Origin: JADJWR01 sp964509545
GTDB lineage: Bacteria > Pseudomonadota > Gammaproteobacteria > Burkholderiales > Burkholderiaceae_F
DNA: 64,000 bases
Direction: 5' to 3'
Assembly (NCBI GenBank): GCA_964509545.1
Contig: CAZDXQ010000006.1
Span: 1 to 64,000 of the forward strand
The notes beneath the pieces were generated by a model. That model saw only the letters and a program-made list of their open reading frames with translations. It ran no database searches and was not told the DNA's origin. Of this stretch, positions 41,910-49,795 are shown piece after piece (the first letter of the stretch is position 1; each line of letters starts with the position of its first letter). The position numbers and the translations under genes are program-made.

Positions 41910-44900
41910 CTATTCATGCGTCCCCCTTGCCGACGACTTCGCCGCCAGTTCGGCCACCGCCTGCGCGTGCATCTCGGCGCTGCGACGCTCGCCCTCGACC
42001 ATCTCCGCGCGCAACTGCTCGGCCGTTCGCGATTCGCCGAGCTTGCGGTCGGTGATCAGCTTGAAGAAGAACGGCACGAAGAAGATGGCGAGGAAGGTGG
42101 CCGCCAGCATGCCGCCCATCACGCCGGTGCCGGCGGAAATGCGCGCCCCGGCACCGGCGCCGGTGGCGATGGCCAGAGGCACCACGCCGAGGATGAAGGC
42201 GAGCGAAGTCATGATGATCGGCCGAAAGCGCAGGCGCGCCGCCTCGATCGCCGCCGCCGCGGTCGAATAGCCTTCTTCGCACTTGAGCGAGGCGAACTCG
42301 ACGATCAGGATCGCGTTTTTCGCCGCCAGGCCGAGCAGCGTCACCAGCCCGATCTGGAAGTAGACATCGTTGGTCAGACCGCGCAGCCATACCGCTGCCA
42401 GCGCGCCGAAGGTGCCGAACGGCAGCGCCATCAGCACCGAAAACGGCAGCGACCAGCGCTCGTACTGGGCAGCCAGGATCAGGAACACCATCACCACGGC
42501 CATGCCGATCGCCAGCCCGGCAGTGCCGCCGGAGCGCTTTTCCTGGAACGACGATCCGGCCCAGTCGAAACTGAAATCCGTCGGCAGCGTCTGGCGCGCG
42601 ATGCGCTCGACCTCGGCGATCGCCTGTCCGGAACTGATGCCGGGCGCCGCCTGGCCGAGGATCTTGACCGCCGGCAGGTTGTTGAAGCGATCGAGCGAAT
42701 CCGGGCCGGAGGAGAACTTCACGCGTGCCAGCGCCGCCAGCGGCACCATCTCGCCGCGCTCGGAGCGCACCCACACCTGGCCGATGTCGTCGGGGCGGTT
42801 GCGGTAGGCCGGCTCGGCGCTCATCAGCACCTGCCAGGCGCGGCCGTAGCGGTTGAAGTCGTTGACGTAGAAACTGCCGAGCGTGGCCGACAGCGTGCCG
42901 AAGACCTCGTCGATCGGCACGCCGAGCGACTTGGCCTTCTCGCGGTCGACCTCGACCGAAAGCTGCGGCACACTCGCCCGCCACAGCGACTGCGCGCCAC
43001 CGAGCATCGGCGCCGAGTTCAGCGCGCCGAGCATCTGCTGCGTCACCTCGGCCATCCGCTGCGGCCCGCCCTCGCCGCGGTTCTGCAGGTACAGCTCGTA
43101 GCCGCCGAAGCCGCCGATGCCGAAGATCGGCGGCGGGCCGAAAGCCAGCACCAGCCCCTCCTTGATATGCGCCGTCTTCATGAAGAACTCGCCGACCAGC
43201 TGCGGCGTCTTCACGGCTCGCTCGTCCCAGTGCTTCTGCGTGACGAAGATGGTCGCCGCGTTGTTGCGGAAGCCGCCGCCGATGATGTCGAAGCCGGTGA
43301 AGGCCACCACGTCCTCGTTGACCGGATTGGCGCGCAGGATCTCGACCACCTCGCTGACCACCTTGTCGGTGCGCGCGAGGCTGGCCCCGTCGGGCAGGAT
43401 CACCGCCGACACGTAGAAGCCCTGGTCCTCGTCGGGCACCAGCGAGCCCGGCGTGAAGCGCCACAGCCCGGCGGCGATCGCCACCATGCCGGCAAACAGC
43501 AGCAGGGCGATCGCGCCGCGGCGGATCATCCAGATCACGCCGCCGGTATAGCGCAGGCGCAGGCGGTCGAAGGCGCCGTTGAACCAGGCGAAGAAGCGGC
43601 CGGGCTGCCTGTGCTCGCGCTTCAGTATCAGCACGCACAGGGCGGGCGTCAGCGTCAGCGCGACGATGCCGGAGACGACGACCGCGATCGAGATCGTGAT
43701 GGCAAATTGCCGGTACAGCTCGCCGGTTAGCCCGCCGAGGAAGGCGATCGGCACGAACACCGCCGTCAGCACCAGCACGATGGCGATCACCGGGCCGGTG
43801 ACCTCGCGCATCGCCTCGATCGCCGCCTCGCGCGCGCCCATGTGCTCCTCGTGCATGATCCGCTCGACGTTCTCCAGCACGACGATGGCGTCGTCGACGA
43901 CGATGCCGATGGCCAGCACCATGCCGAACAGCGTCAGCGTGTTGATCGAGTAGCCGAGCACGAAAAGGCCGGCGAAGGCGCCGGCGAGCGACACCGGCAC
44001 GGCGATGATCGGAATCAGCGTCGCCCGCCAGTTCTGCAGGAAGAGATAAACGACCAGGAAGACGAGCAGCATCGCCTCGGCGAGCGTCTTGACCACCTCG
44101 CGGATCGACACCTCGACGAAGCGCGTGGTGTCGTACGGCACCGCCTGCGCCAGGCCTTCGGGGAAGCGCTCGGCCAGCTCGGCCATGGTTCGCTTGACCT
44201 CGTTGGCGACATCGAGCGCATTGGCCCCGGGTTGAAGGAAGATGCCGACCAGCGTCGCGCTCTTGCCGTTGTAGCGGCCGATGAACTCGTAGTCCTTGCT
44301 GCCGAGTTCGACGCGGGCCACGTCGCGCAGCCGCAGGATCGAGCCGTCGGCATTCGCCCGCACGATGATGTTGCCGAACTCGCCGGCGTCGGCGAGCCGG
44401 CCCTGCGTCGTGATCGTGTAGACGAGTTCCTGGCCGTTGTCGACCGGCGGCTGGCCGATCTTGCCGGCAGCGAACTGGGCGTTCTGCTCGTTGATCGCGC
44501 GGATCAGGTCGCCGGTGGTCAGTTTCAGCTGCGCCAGACGGTCCGGCCGCAGCCAGATGCGCATCGCATAGTCCTTGGCGCCGAAGATCTGCACGTTGGT
44601 CGTGCCCGGGATGCGCTTCAGGCGATCCAGAACGTTCAGCGTCACGTAGTTGGACGTGTACAGGTCGTCGTAGCGGCCGTCCGGCGAATACACGGCGATG
44701 ACCTGCAGGAAGCTCGACGAGCCCTTTTCCACCGCCACGCCCTGCCGGCGGACTTCCTGCGGCAGCCGCGATTCGGCCTGCTTGACACGGTTGTTGACGT
44801 TCAGCGCCGCCTTGTCGACGTCGGTGCCGATCTCGAAGGTGACCTGGATCTGCACCACGCCGTTGGACGCCGAGTTCGAGCTGATGTAGAGCATGCCTTC

Positions 44901-45119
44901 GACGCCGTTGATGGCGTTCTCCAGCGGCGCGGCCACCGTCTGCTCGAGCACGGTCGCCGACGCGCCGGGGTAGACCGCCTGCACGGTGACCACTGGCGGC
45001 GCGATCTCCGGGTACTGCGCGATCGGCAGCACGCGCATCGACGCCAGCCCGGCCAGGACGATGAAGATCGACAGCACCGCAGCGAAGATCGGCCGGTCGA
45101 TGAAGAAACGGGAGAACAT
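41910..45119 (-). CDS. RND multidrug efflux pump, HAE1 family (AcrB/MexB-like)
   Basis: Inner-membrane proton/drug antiporter, 1069 aa. It starts at the ATG for FSRFFIDRPIFAAVLSIFI; a TTG two codons upstream is less likely. Twelve helices with two large periplasmic loops (after TM1 and TM7). The proton-relay Asp pair is in GIVVDDAIVVLENVER in TM4. The periplasmic part includes QVFGAKDYAMR and IGRYNGKSATLVGIFLQPGANALDVA. The length fits AcrB/MexB homologues. It works with the adaptor upstream and the outer-membrane factor downstream to expel hydrophobic compounds. Confidence 0.96.
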   Translation of the reverse strand: MFSRFFIDRPIFAAVLSIFIVLAGLASMRVLPIAQYPEIAPPVVTVQAVYPGASATVLEQTVAAPLENAINGVEGMLYISSNSASNGVVQIQVTFEIGTDVDKAALNVNNRVKQAESRLPQEVRRQGVAVEKGSSSFLQVIAVYSPDGRYDDLYTSNYVTLNVLDRLKRIPGTTNVQIFGAKDYAMRIWLRPDRLAQLKLTTGDLIRAINEQNAQFAAGKIGQPPVDNGQELVYTITTQGRLADAGEFGNIIVRANADGSILRLRDVARVELGSKDYEFIGRYNGKSATLVGIFLQPGANALDVANEVKRTMAELAERFPEGLAQAVPYDTTRFVEVSIREVVKTLAEAMLLVFLVVYLFLQNWRATLIPIIAVPVSLAGAFAGLFVLGYSINTLTLFGMVLAIGIVVDDAIVVLENVERIMHEEHMGAREAAIEAMREVTGPVIAIVLVLTAVFVPIAFLGGLTGELYRQFAITISIAVVVSGIVALTLTPALCVLILKREHRQPGRFFAWFNGAFDRLRLRYTGGVIWMIRRGAIALLLFAGMVAIAAGLWRFTPGSLVPDEDQGFYVSAVILPDGASLARTDKVVSEVVEILRANPVNEDVVAFTGFDIIGGGFRNNAATIFVTQKHWDERAVKTPQLVGEFFMKTAHIKEGLVLAFGPPPIFGIGGFGGYELYLQNRGEGGPQRMAEVTQQMLGALNSAPMLGGAQSLWRASVPQLSVEVDREKAKSLGVPIDEVFGTLSATLGSFYVNDFNRYGRAWQVLMSAEPAYRNRPDDIGQVWVRSERGEMVPLAALARVKFSSGPDSLDRFNNLPAVKILGQAAPGISSGQAIAEVERIARQTLPTDFSFDWAGSSFQEKRSGGTAGLAIGMAVVMVFLILAAQYERWSLPFSVLMALPFGTFGALAAVWLRGLTNDVYFQIGLVTLLGLAAKNAILIVEFASLKCEEGYSTAAAAIEAARLRFRPIIMTSLAFILGVVPLAIATGAGAGARISAGTGVMGGMLAATFLAIFFVPFFFKLITDRKLGESRTAEQLRAEMVEGERRSAEMHAQAVAELAAKSSARGTHE

Positions 45120-45154
45120 CGGCAAGTCCTTGTTCGACGACGGACAGCAGCTTC

Positions 45155-45216
45155 GTCGGCGTCCCCGCTGTGGCGGGGACCCGGCGACTTATCGATTCGA
45201 CGACGCCGGAGTCCCG
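45155..45216. repeat. Palindromic repeat between adaptor and pump genes
   Basis: A perfect hairpin, GTCCCCGC (45161-45168) with GCGGGGAC (45173-45180), is followed by CCGGCG (45181-45186), a 17-nt spacer and CGCCGG (45204-45209), then a degenerate GTCCCGCC arm. The order (hairpin, CCnGCG, spacer, CGCnGG, hairpin) is the same as in the element inside icmF. Confidence 0.6.
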
Positions 45217-45268
45217 CCCGAGCCTGCCCTCGACTCCGATCGGGCGCGCGACCGGCCAGGGTCCGGCG

Positions 45269-46525
45269 TCACTTCTTCTCCGGTACGCCCTTGGACGGCG
45301 GCATCGCGCCGTCGGCCCCTGGCGGCGGCCCGAGCACGATCGGCGCGCCGCCCGGCACCGGGAAGATCTTGCCCATGCCCTCGACGACCACCTGCTCGCC
45401 CGGCTCCAGGCCCGACTCGACGATCCACATGCGCTGCTCGCCGAGTTCGACCCAGTCGCCGACGACGACCGGCCTCGGAGCCGCCACGTCCTTGCCGTCG
45501 GCCGCCTTGCCGGCGACGTAGACGAACTTGCCCTGCGGCCCGTCCATCACCGAGCGTTGCGGCACCACGATCGCGTTCGGCCGCTGGCTGCCTTCGACGA
45601 TCACGCGCACGAACTGTCCCGGCCGCAGCGCGCCGTCCGGATTGGCGACCTGCGCCCGTGCATCGAAAGCGCCGGTGGCCGGATTGATGCGCGGATCGAT
45701 GAAGGCCAGCCGCCCCTGGCGCGGGAAGACGCTGCCGTCGGCCAGCTTCAGGCTGACCGTCTGCCCGCGCGCCGCGTCGGGGGCGAGCAGCTTGCCTTCG
45801 GCGATCTGCCGGTCGATGGCGAGACGTTCGCTTTCGGCGATGCTGAAGTTCACGTGCATTGGATCGAGCTGCGACACCGTCGTAAGCAGGCTGTCGGCCC
45901 CGGGCGTGACCAGGCTGCCCTCCGACTTGAGCGCCCGGCTGGCGTAGCCGGCCACCGGCGCGGTCACCGTCGTATAGGAGAGGTTCAGCTTCGCTTCGGT
46001 CAGCCTTGCCTGCGCCTGCTTGACGGTGGCGGCGCTGGCTTCCTCGGCCGAGACCGCGTCGTCGTATTCGCGTTTGCTGATCGCCGCGCCGGCCACCAGC
46101 GGCACCAGGCGTTCGAGATTGCGCCTGGCCTGCGCGTGCTGCGCCTGCGCCTGCGCCAGCGCTGCCGCGGCCTGCTCGACCTGCGCGGCGTACGGCTTCG
46201 GGTCGATGACGAACAGCGTCTGCCCGGCGCTCACGCGGCCGCCTTCGTGGTAGCTGCGCTTCTCGAGGATTCCCTGCACCCGGGCCCGCACCTCGGCTTC
46301 CTTGCTGCCCGCGGTCTGGCCGACATACTCGAACCGAACCGGCACGGTCTGCGCCTTGACCTGCAGCAGCGTCACCGGCGCCGGCGGAAATCCCCCCGGC
46401 GCGCCCTGCGGCGGCCCGCCGCGGCCGCAGGCCGCCAGCACCAGGGCAACTGCGGCGGCAAGGGCCAGTCCGCGCGGCAGGTCGGCGGACGCGAATCGGT
46501 CGGGCATCGTCGAGTTCCTTCGCAT
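45269..46525 (-). CDS. RND periplasmic adaptor (membrane fusion protein, AcrA/MexA-like)
   Basis: A 418-aa periplasmic adaptor lipoprotein; the lipobox ends at Cys33 (LVLAAC). It has a lipoyl/barrel-sandwich half (VRARVQGILEKRSYHEGGRVSAGQTLFVID), an alpha-hairpin about 95-170 (repeat AQAQAQHAQARRNLERL), the second lipoyl half (YTTVTAPVAGYASRAL), then beta-barrel and membrane-proximal domains. It is the first gene of the efflux operon; the promoter with its AcrR-type operator lies directly upstream. The C-terminus is a short Gly/Pro-rich tail. Confidence 0.95.
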   Translation of the reverse strand: MRRNSTMPDRFASADLPRGLALAAAVALVLAACGRGGPPQGAPGGFPPAPVTLLQVKAQTVPVRFEYVGQTAGSKEAEVRARVQGILEKRSYHEGGRVSAGQTLFVIDPKPYAAQVEQAAAALAQAQAQHAQARRNLERLVPLVAGAAISKREYDDAVSAEEASAATVKQAQARLTEAKLNLSYTTVTAPVAGYASRALKSEGSLVTPGADSLLTTVSQLDPMHVNFSIAESERLAIDRQIAEGKLLAPDAARGQTVSLKLADGSVFPRQGRLAFIDPRINPATGAFDARAQVANPDGALRPGQFVRVIVEGSQRPNAIVVPQRSVMDGPQGKFVYVAGKAADGKDVAAPRPVVVGDWVELGEQRMWIVESGLEPGEQVVVEGMGKIFPVPGGAPIVLGPPPGADGAMPPSKGVPEKK

Positions 46526-46560
46526 GGTTCGATCCGGATCGGGCGATCACACGGCCGGGC

Positions 46561-46589
46561 ACTATACATACAATCAAGAATGTTTGTAA
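46561..46589 (-). promoter_or_regulatory. Efflux-operon promoter with AcrR/TtgR-type operator
   Basis: On the minus strand, TTACAA (46589-46584) and TATAGT (46566-46561) are separated by exactly 17 bp. A near-perfect 24-bp palindrome spans 46565-46588, with outer arms TACATACA and TGTTTGTA around a central A/T-rich core. Its arms match the TACATACATT...AATGTATGTA type of site bound by AcrR/TtgR-like TetR repressors, and it sits across the -35/-10 spacer, so bound repressor would block transcription. Confidence 0.8.
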
Positions 46590-46701
46590 TATGTATTGGT
46601 CGCGGATTCGTGGCAGCGCCGTGCACGGCGCGGCAGCACGCGACCGGCCGCGCGCCGTGGGCGTCGCGTCACGGCACACAGGGGAGAGAACCAGCAAGAA
46701 G

Positions 46702-47364
46702 ATGGCGAGAAGGACGCGCGAGGAAGCGCTGGTCACGCGCGAGCAGTTGCTCGATGCCGCCGAGCGCGTGTTCCGCGAACGGGGCGTCGGGCACACGTCG
46801 CTGGCCGAAGTGGCCGATGCGGCCGGCGTCACCCGCGGCGCGATCTACTGGCACTTCCGCAGCAAGGCCGAGTTGTTCAAGGCAATGGTCGAGCGCGCCG
46901 AGATGCCGATGGATGCCGCGCTCGAGCAACTTGCCGACGGCGCGCTCGAGGACCCGCTCGGCCAGGCGCGCGACCTTGCCGTGCGCGCACTGCTGCATCT
47001 GGCCACGAGCGAGCGCACGCGCGCGGTGTTCGATGTCGTCTTCCTGCGCTGCGAGTACACCGAGGACTTGCTGCCGGTGCAGCAGCAGCACCTGCGCGAA
47101 CGGCAGCTTTGCATCGAAAAGTGCGCCGCCGCTTTCCGTCTGGCGGTGAACAGGGGCCAGCTTCCCGCCGACACCGACACCGGGCTCGCAGCGCGCGGCC
47201 TCTATGCATTCGTCGGCGGGCTGATGCGCGACGCCGTCGAATCGCCGCGCGACTACGACCTCGCCGCCAGTGCGCCGCCGCTGATCGATCTGTTCTTCGA
47301 AGGACTCCGGCGCAATCCACCGCGCAAGGCGCGCCGCACCACTCGCCCGAAAAAGGCCGCGTGA
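46702..47364 (+). CDS. acrR: TetR/AcrR-family repressor of the RND operon
   Basis: A 220-aa TetR-family regulator. The helix-turn-helix is in residues about 10-60 (REQLLDAAERVFRERGVGHTSLAEVADAAGVTRGAIYWHFRSKAELF), which matches AcrR/TtgR/MexR-like TetRs closely, and the C-terminal ligand domain is all-helical. The ATG at 46702 is preferred to an open frame starting at 46591. It is divergent from the adaptor gene, with the AcrR-type operator between them, so it very probably represses the efflux operon and is released by pump substrates. It ends in a basic tail. Confidence 0.92.
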   Translation: MARRTREEALVTREQLLDAAERVFRERGVGHTSLAEVADAAGVTRGAIYWHFRSKAELFKAMVERAEMPMDAALEQLADGALEDPLGQARDLAVRALLHLATSERTRAVFDVVFLRCEYTEDLLPVQQQHLRERQLCIEKCAAAFRLAVNRGQLPADTDTGLAARGLYAFVGGLMRDAVESPRDYDLAASAPPLIDLFFEGLRRNPPRKARRTTRPKKAA

Positions 47365-47407
47365 CGACGGGCGGCGACCTGATCAGCCGCCGCGCGCAGC
47401 CCAAAGA

Positions 47408-48037
47408 TCACTCCAGAACCAGCATGACCGGCGAGATGCCGAACATGCGGCGGAACGTGCGCGACAAATGCGCCGAATCGGCGAAACCGGCAGCGTGCGC
47501 GGCCTGCGTCCAGTTCCCGCCGCGATTGAAAGCGGCAAGCGCCATGTGCAGGCGCAACCCGAGCAGGTAGGCACGAAACGACGAGCCGGTTTGCGCGACG
47601 AAGAGGTGCCGCAGGCGGCTGGGCGAAAGGTGCACGGCCTCGGCGAGCTGCGTCAGCGTCGGCGTCGCAGCTAGTCGGCTGCGCAGCAGGGCCTTGGGAC
47701 GGACGACGCGCACGTCGTCGCGCCGTGCCGGTTCGCTGCAGCCGACCAGTCCCGCCAATGCCGCTGCAGCGGCTTCGAGCATCGGCGCGTCCGCCGGCGT
47801 CGCCGCGATGCGCGCGAACAGCGGCTCGGCCAGTTCGGCGACCCTCGCGCCAGGCAGCGGCGTGATCGAGCTTCCGCCGAAATCCTCGCGCAGCGCTGCG
47901 CCGGTCCCGGTCTCGGGCTCGACGAACAGTTGCGCGATGCTGCGCCCGCAACCGTCGAACTGGTGCGGCTGCTCGCTCATCACCACCGCGCCTTCATAGT
48001 CGGTCCACGGCGCCGATGGCGCGCTGCGCAGGCGCAC
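47408..48037 (-). CDS. AraC-family transcriptional regulator
   Basis: A regulator of at least 209 aa. The C-terminal double helix-turn-helix is clear: PTLTQLAEAVHLSPSRLRHLFVAQTGSSFRAYLLGLRL, then TQAAHAAGFADSAHLSRTFRRMFGISPV. The N-terminal half is a ligand domain. The GTG at 48037 is the first ordinary start, but plausible family sequence (CNGGSLWIGRNAGRGKPHRHHA) continues upstream to a CTG at 48136 with no ATG, GTG or TTG, so the real start may be that CTG or a base may be missing. It lies near the divergent Cys-rich peptide gene. Confidence 0.85.
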   Translation of the reverse strand: MRLRSAPSAPWTDYEGAVVMSEQPHQFDGCGRSIAQLFVEPETGTGAALREDFGGSSITPLPGARVAELAEPLFARIAATPADAPMLEAAAAALAGLVGCSEPARRDDVRVVRPKALLRSRLAATPTLTQLAEAVHLSPSRLRHLFVAQTGSSFRAYLLGLRLHMALAAFNRGGNWTQAAHAAGFADSAHLSRTFRRMFGISPVMLVLE

Positions 48038-48286
48038 GCAACCATCCAGCGGCAGCGTGATCTGGATCGCATGATGACGGTGCGGCTTGCCGCGCCCGGC
48101 ATTGCGGCCGATCCACAGGCTGCCGCCATTGCACAGGATAGATGCGGCCGATGTCGGCGATGCCGACGCTGTTGCCGCGACCCTGCGTCGATGCGCGCCG
48201 CTTCGTGCGGACGGAGGAGGGCGCGCGCATGCTCGCGTTCGGCAGGCTGATTTCGTGATCGATGCCTGCAGCTTAGAGGGTCTCCG

Positions 48287-48412
48287 TCACAAGGCGGGCT
48301 GGCCCGACGCCGAGGTTGCACACTTGCGCCGGGCTTTGCCCGCATCGAGTGCGCCGGCAGCGTCGGCAGCCGGGGCCGCGACGCCGAATGCGGCAACGAT
48401 CAGCCGTTTCAT
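48287..48412 (-). other. Possible remnant of a small exported cytochrome-like gene
   Basis: A 41-codon open frame starting MKRLIVAAFGVAAPAADAAGAL, which reads as a signal peptide, then GKARRKCATSASGQPAL. The latter resembles the start of a class I cytochrome c (AGKA...CATCHG) in which the haem-binding CH has been lost. It may be a decayed fragment or coincidence. The rest of 48137-48500 shows no gene that I can support. Confidence 0.25.
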
Positions 48413-48500
48413 TCAAGCGCGATGCGGTCCGGCTGCGCAGAATGCCCGCCACGGACACACCCGTCCGGCCGCAACTGAACCCAACTGCCTGGAGAAGCCC

Positions 48501-48653
48501 ATGACAATGCCTACGACCACTGACTGCCCCTGCAATCCCTGCCCCGGCGCCGGCTGCGCCTGCGGCTGCAACGCCTCGATGCGGCCAGCGCACTGCACCT
48601 GCGGCGTCCAATGCGGCTGCGCGGGCGGCAACCAGGGTTGCCCGTGCGGCTGA
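48501..48653 (+). CDS. Metallothionein-like Cys-rich peptide
   Basis: A 50-aa peptide with 12 cysteines (positions 9, 11, 14, 19, 21, 23, 32, 34, 38, 40, 47, 49) and one His: 24% Cys, in CxC, CxCxC and CxxC spacing. That is the composition of a small metallothionein that binds Cu(I), Zn or Cd as a cluster. No aromatic residue or signal peptide is present, so it should be cytosolic. GGAGAAG precedes the ATG by the right distance. I do not recognise a close match to the known SmtA/BmtA (PF02069) sequence pattern. Neighbours are an AraC regulator and a phosphatase-like gene, with no metal transporter nearby. Confidence 0.7.
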   Translation: MTMPTTTDCPCNPCPGAGCACGCNASMRPAHCTCGVQCGCAGGNQGCPCG

Positions 48654-48661
48654 CGCCGTCG

Positions 48662-49255
48662 ATGGCGGCCACCGCACCGCGTGGGCGGTGGCCGCTTCGC
48701 TTCGCGCATGCGCTGGCCGCGGCCGCCTACCTGCTGGCCGCGCTGTGCCTGCTCTTCGCCTGTGCGCCCTTTTCAGTTCGCCCCGATCCGCGAGGGCTCA
48801 ACTTTGTCGCGGCCACGCCGCTGATCGGAACGGCCGGTATGCCGGAGCGCGAGCAGTTCGCCGCAATCGCCGGCGACGGTTACCGCGCGGTCGTTAACCT
48901 GGCGCCGCCGGGCGCGATGGGCGGCCATCGCGACGAGGCCGAACTCGTCGGCCGCAGCGGCATGCGCTATTACAGCGTCCCGGTCGACTTCGCAGCGCCT
49001 GCCGTCGACGACTACCGCCGCTTCGCCGCGGTGATGCGCGATCACGCTGGCGAGCGCGTGTTCGTCCACTGCCAGTTGAATCTGCGCGCTTCGACGTTCG
49101 TCTTCCTGTACCGGGTGATTGAACTCGGCGAGGAGGTCGACCGGGCTTACGACGACGTCTTGCGCGTGTGGGAACCGTCGCCGCAGTGGCGCGAGTTCAT
49201 CCGCGCCGTGCTGGCGCTACACAAGGCGCCGCTGCCGATGGCGCTATCGGACTGA
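48662..49255 (+). CDS. Membrane-anchored tyrosine-phosphatase-like protein (CX4R)
   Basis: A 197-aa protein. One N-terminal hydrophobic segment (about residues 12-32) serves as anchor or signal. The domain is related to bacterial dual-specificity-like phosphatases: GTAGMPEREQFAAIAGDGYRAVVNL and the P-loop VHCQLNLRAS. The loop reads Cys-x4-Arg, one residue shorter than the standard CX5R, which I recall in this subfamily (HCxxNxRxS); activity is uncertain. The start lies 8 bp after the Cys-rich peptide's stop, and a strong hairpin covers it, so the two genes may share a message. Confidence 0.75.
   Translation: MAATAPRGRWPLRFAHALAAAAYLLAALCLLFACAPFSVRPDPRGLNFVAATPLIGTAGMPEREQFAAIAGDGYRAVVNLAPPGAMGGHRDEAELVGRSGMRYYSVPVDFAAPAVDDYRRFAAVMRDHAGERVFVHCQLNLRASTFVFLYRVIELGEEVDRAYDDVLRVWEPSPQWREFIRAVLALHKAPLPMALSD
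48665..48695 (+). promoter_or_regulatory. 11-bp hairpin over the start of the phosphatase-like gene
   Basis: GCGGCCACCGC (48665-48675) pairs perfectly with GCGGTGGCCGC (48685-48695) around a 9-nt loop, beginning three bases into the phosphatase-like reading frame. It could terminate the Cys-rich peptide's transcript or hide the second gene's ribosome site. Confidence 0.5.
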
Positions 49256-49329
49256 TTCCCGCCGCCGTCGCGGCCGCCAGCTTTCCGGCGGCGCGGCGCG
49301 GGGCCGGCCTGCCGAGCGCCCCCAGCGCC

Positions 49330-49372
49330 GGGCTGCGCCCAGCCCACCCCCGCAGGGGCCAAGGAGACTTGG
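49330..49372. repeat. Triple-hairpin repeat in a convergent gap
   Basis: Three stems occur in 43 bp: GGGCTG/CAGCCC (loop CGCC), CCCC/GGGG (loop GCA), and CCAAG/CTTGG with a GAGA tetraloop. The flanks GCGCCCCCAGCG and GGGGCGGCCC extend the GC-rich repeat from about 49316 to 49386. It lies between convergent genes and may act as a two-way terminator. A fragment of a similar sequence, GCCGCCCCAAG, occurs near 7492. Confidence 0.55.
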
Positions 49373-49396
49373 GGCGGCCCTGCGTTTCCTTGCGAG

Positions 49397-49561
49397 CTAC
49401 GACCAGCGCGCCGCGCTGCCCTGCCGTTCGAGATTGCGGATCCGTCGCTCCAGGTCGAACATGTCGGTCGCCTGCGACAGATAGCGCTCGACCTCCCGCA
49501 TCTCGGCGAGATAGCTGCGCTTGGCGAACCAGGCTGACAGCTTGGGGAAGAAAGCACGCAT
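49397..49561 (-). CDS. DUF3563 small protein
   Basis: A 54-aa protein: FPKLSAWFAKRSYLAEMREVERYLSQATDMFDLERRIRNLERQ. The ERYLSQATDMFDLERRIR block is the DUF3563 signature common in Burkholderiales. The ATG at 49561 has GAGG close by; an open frame extends upstream without family similarity. It is basic and predicted helical. The function is unknown. Confidence 0.78.
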   Translation of the reverse strand: MRAFFPKLSAWFAKRSYLAEMREVERYLSQATDMFDLERRIRNLERQGSAARWS

Positions 49562-49795
49562 TGCCTCGGCACGGCGGTGGCCGAGTCCGCGCTCCGGCGT
49601 TGCGGAAGTCCGTGCCACTTGCGCGGCGCTGCCTGCAGCCGGCCGGCGCCAACGAAGGAAGTCAAGAGGACCAGCGTGCTCGAATTTCAGCGTCCAAGTG
49701 CCCATAACCATCTCCAGTTCCGGGTCCGGCTGCGGCCGCAGGTTTTGTAAGCGGCTACTCACTGCCGCACAAAGCCATGATCTGCGAAGCCGCAA

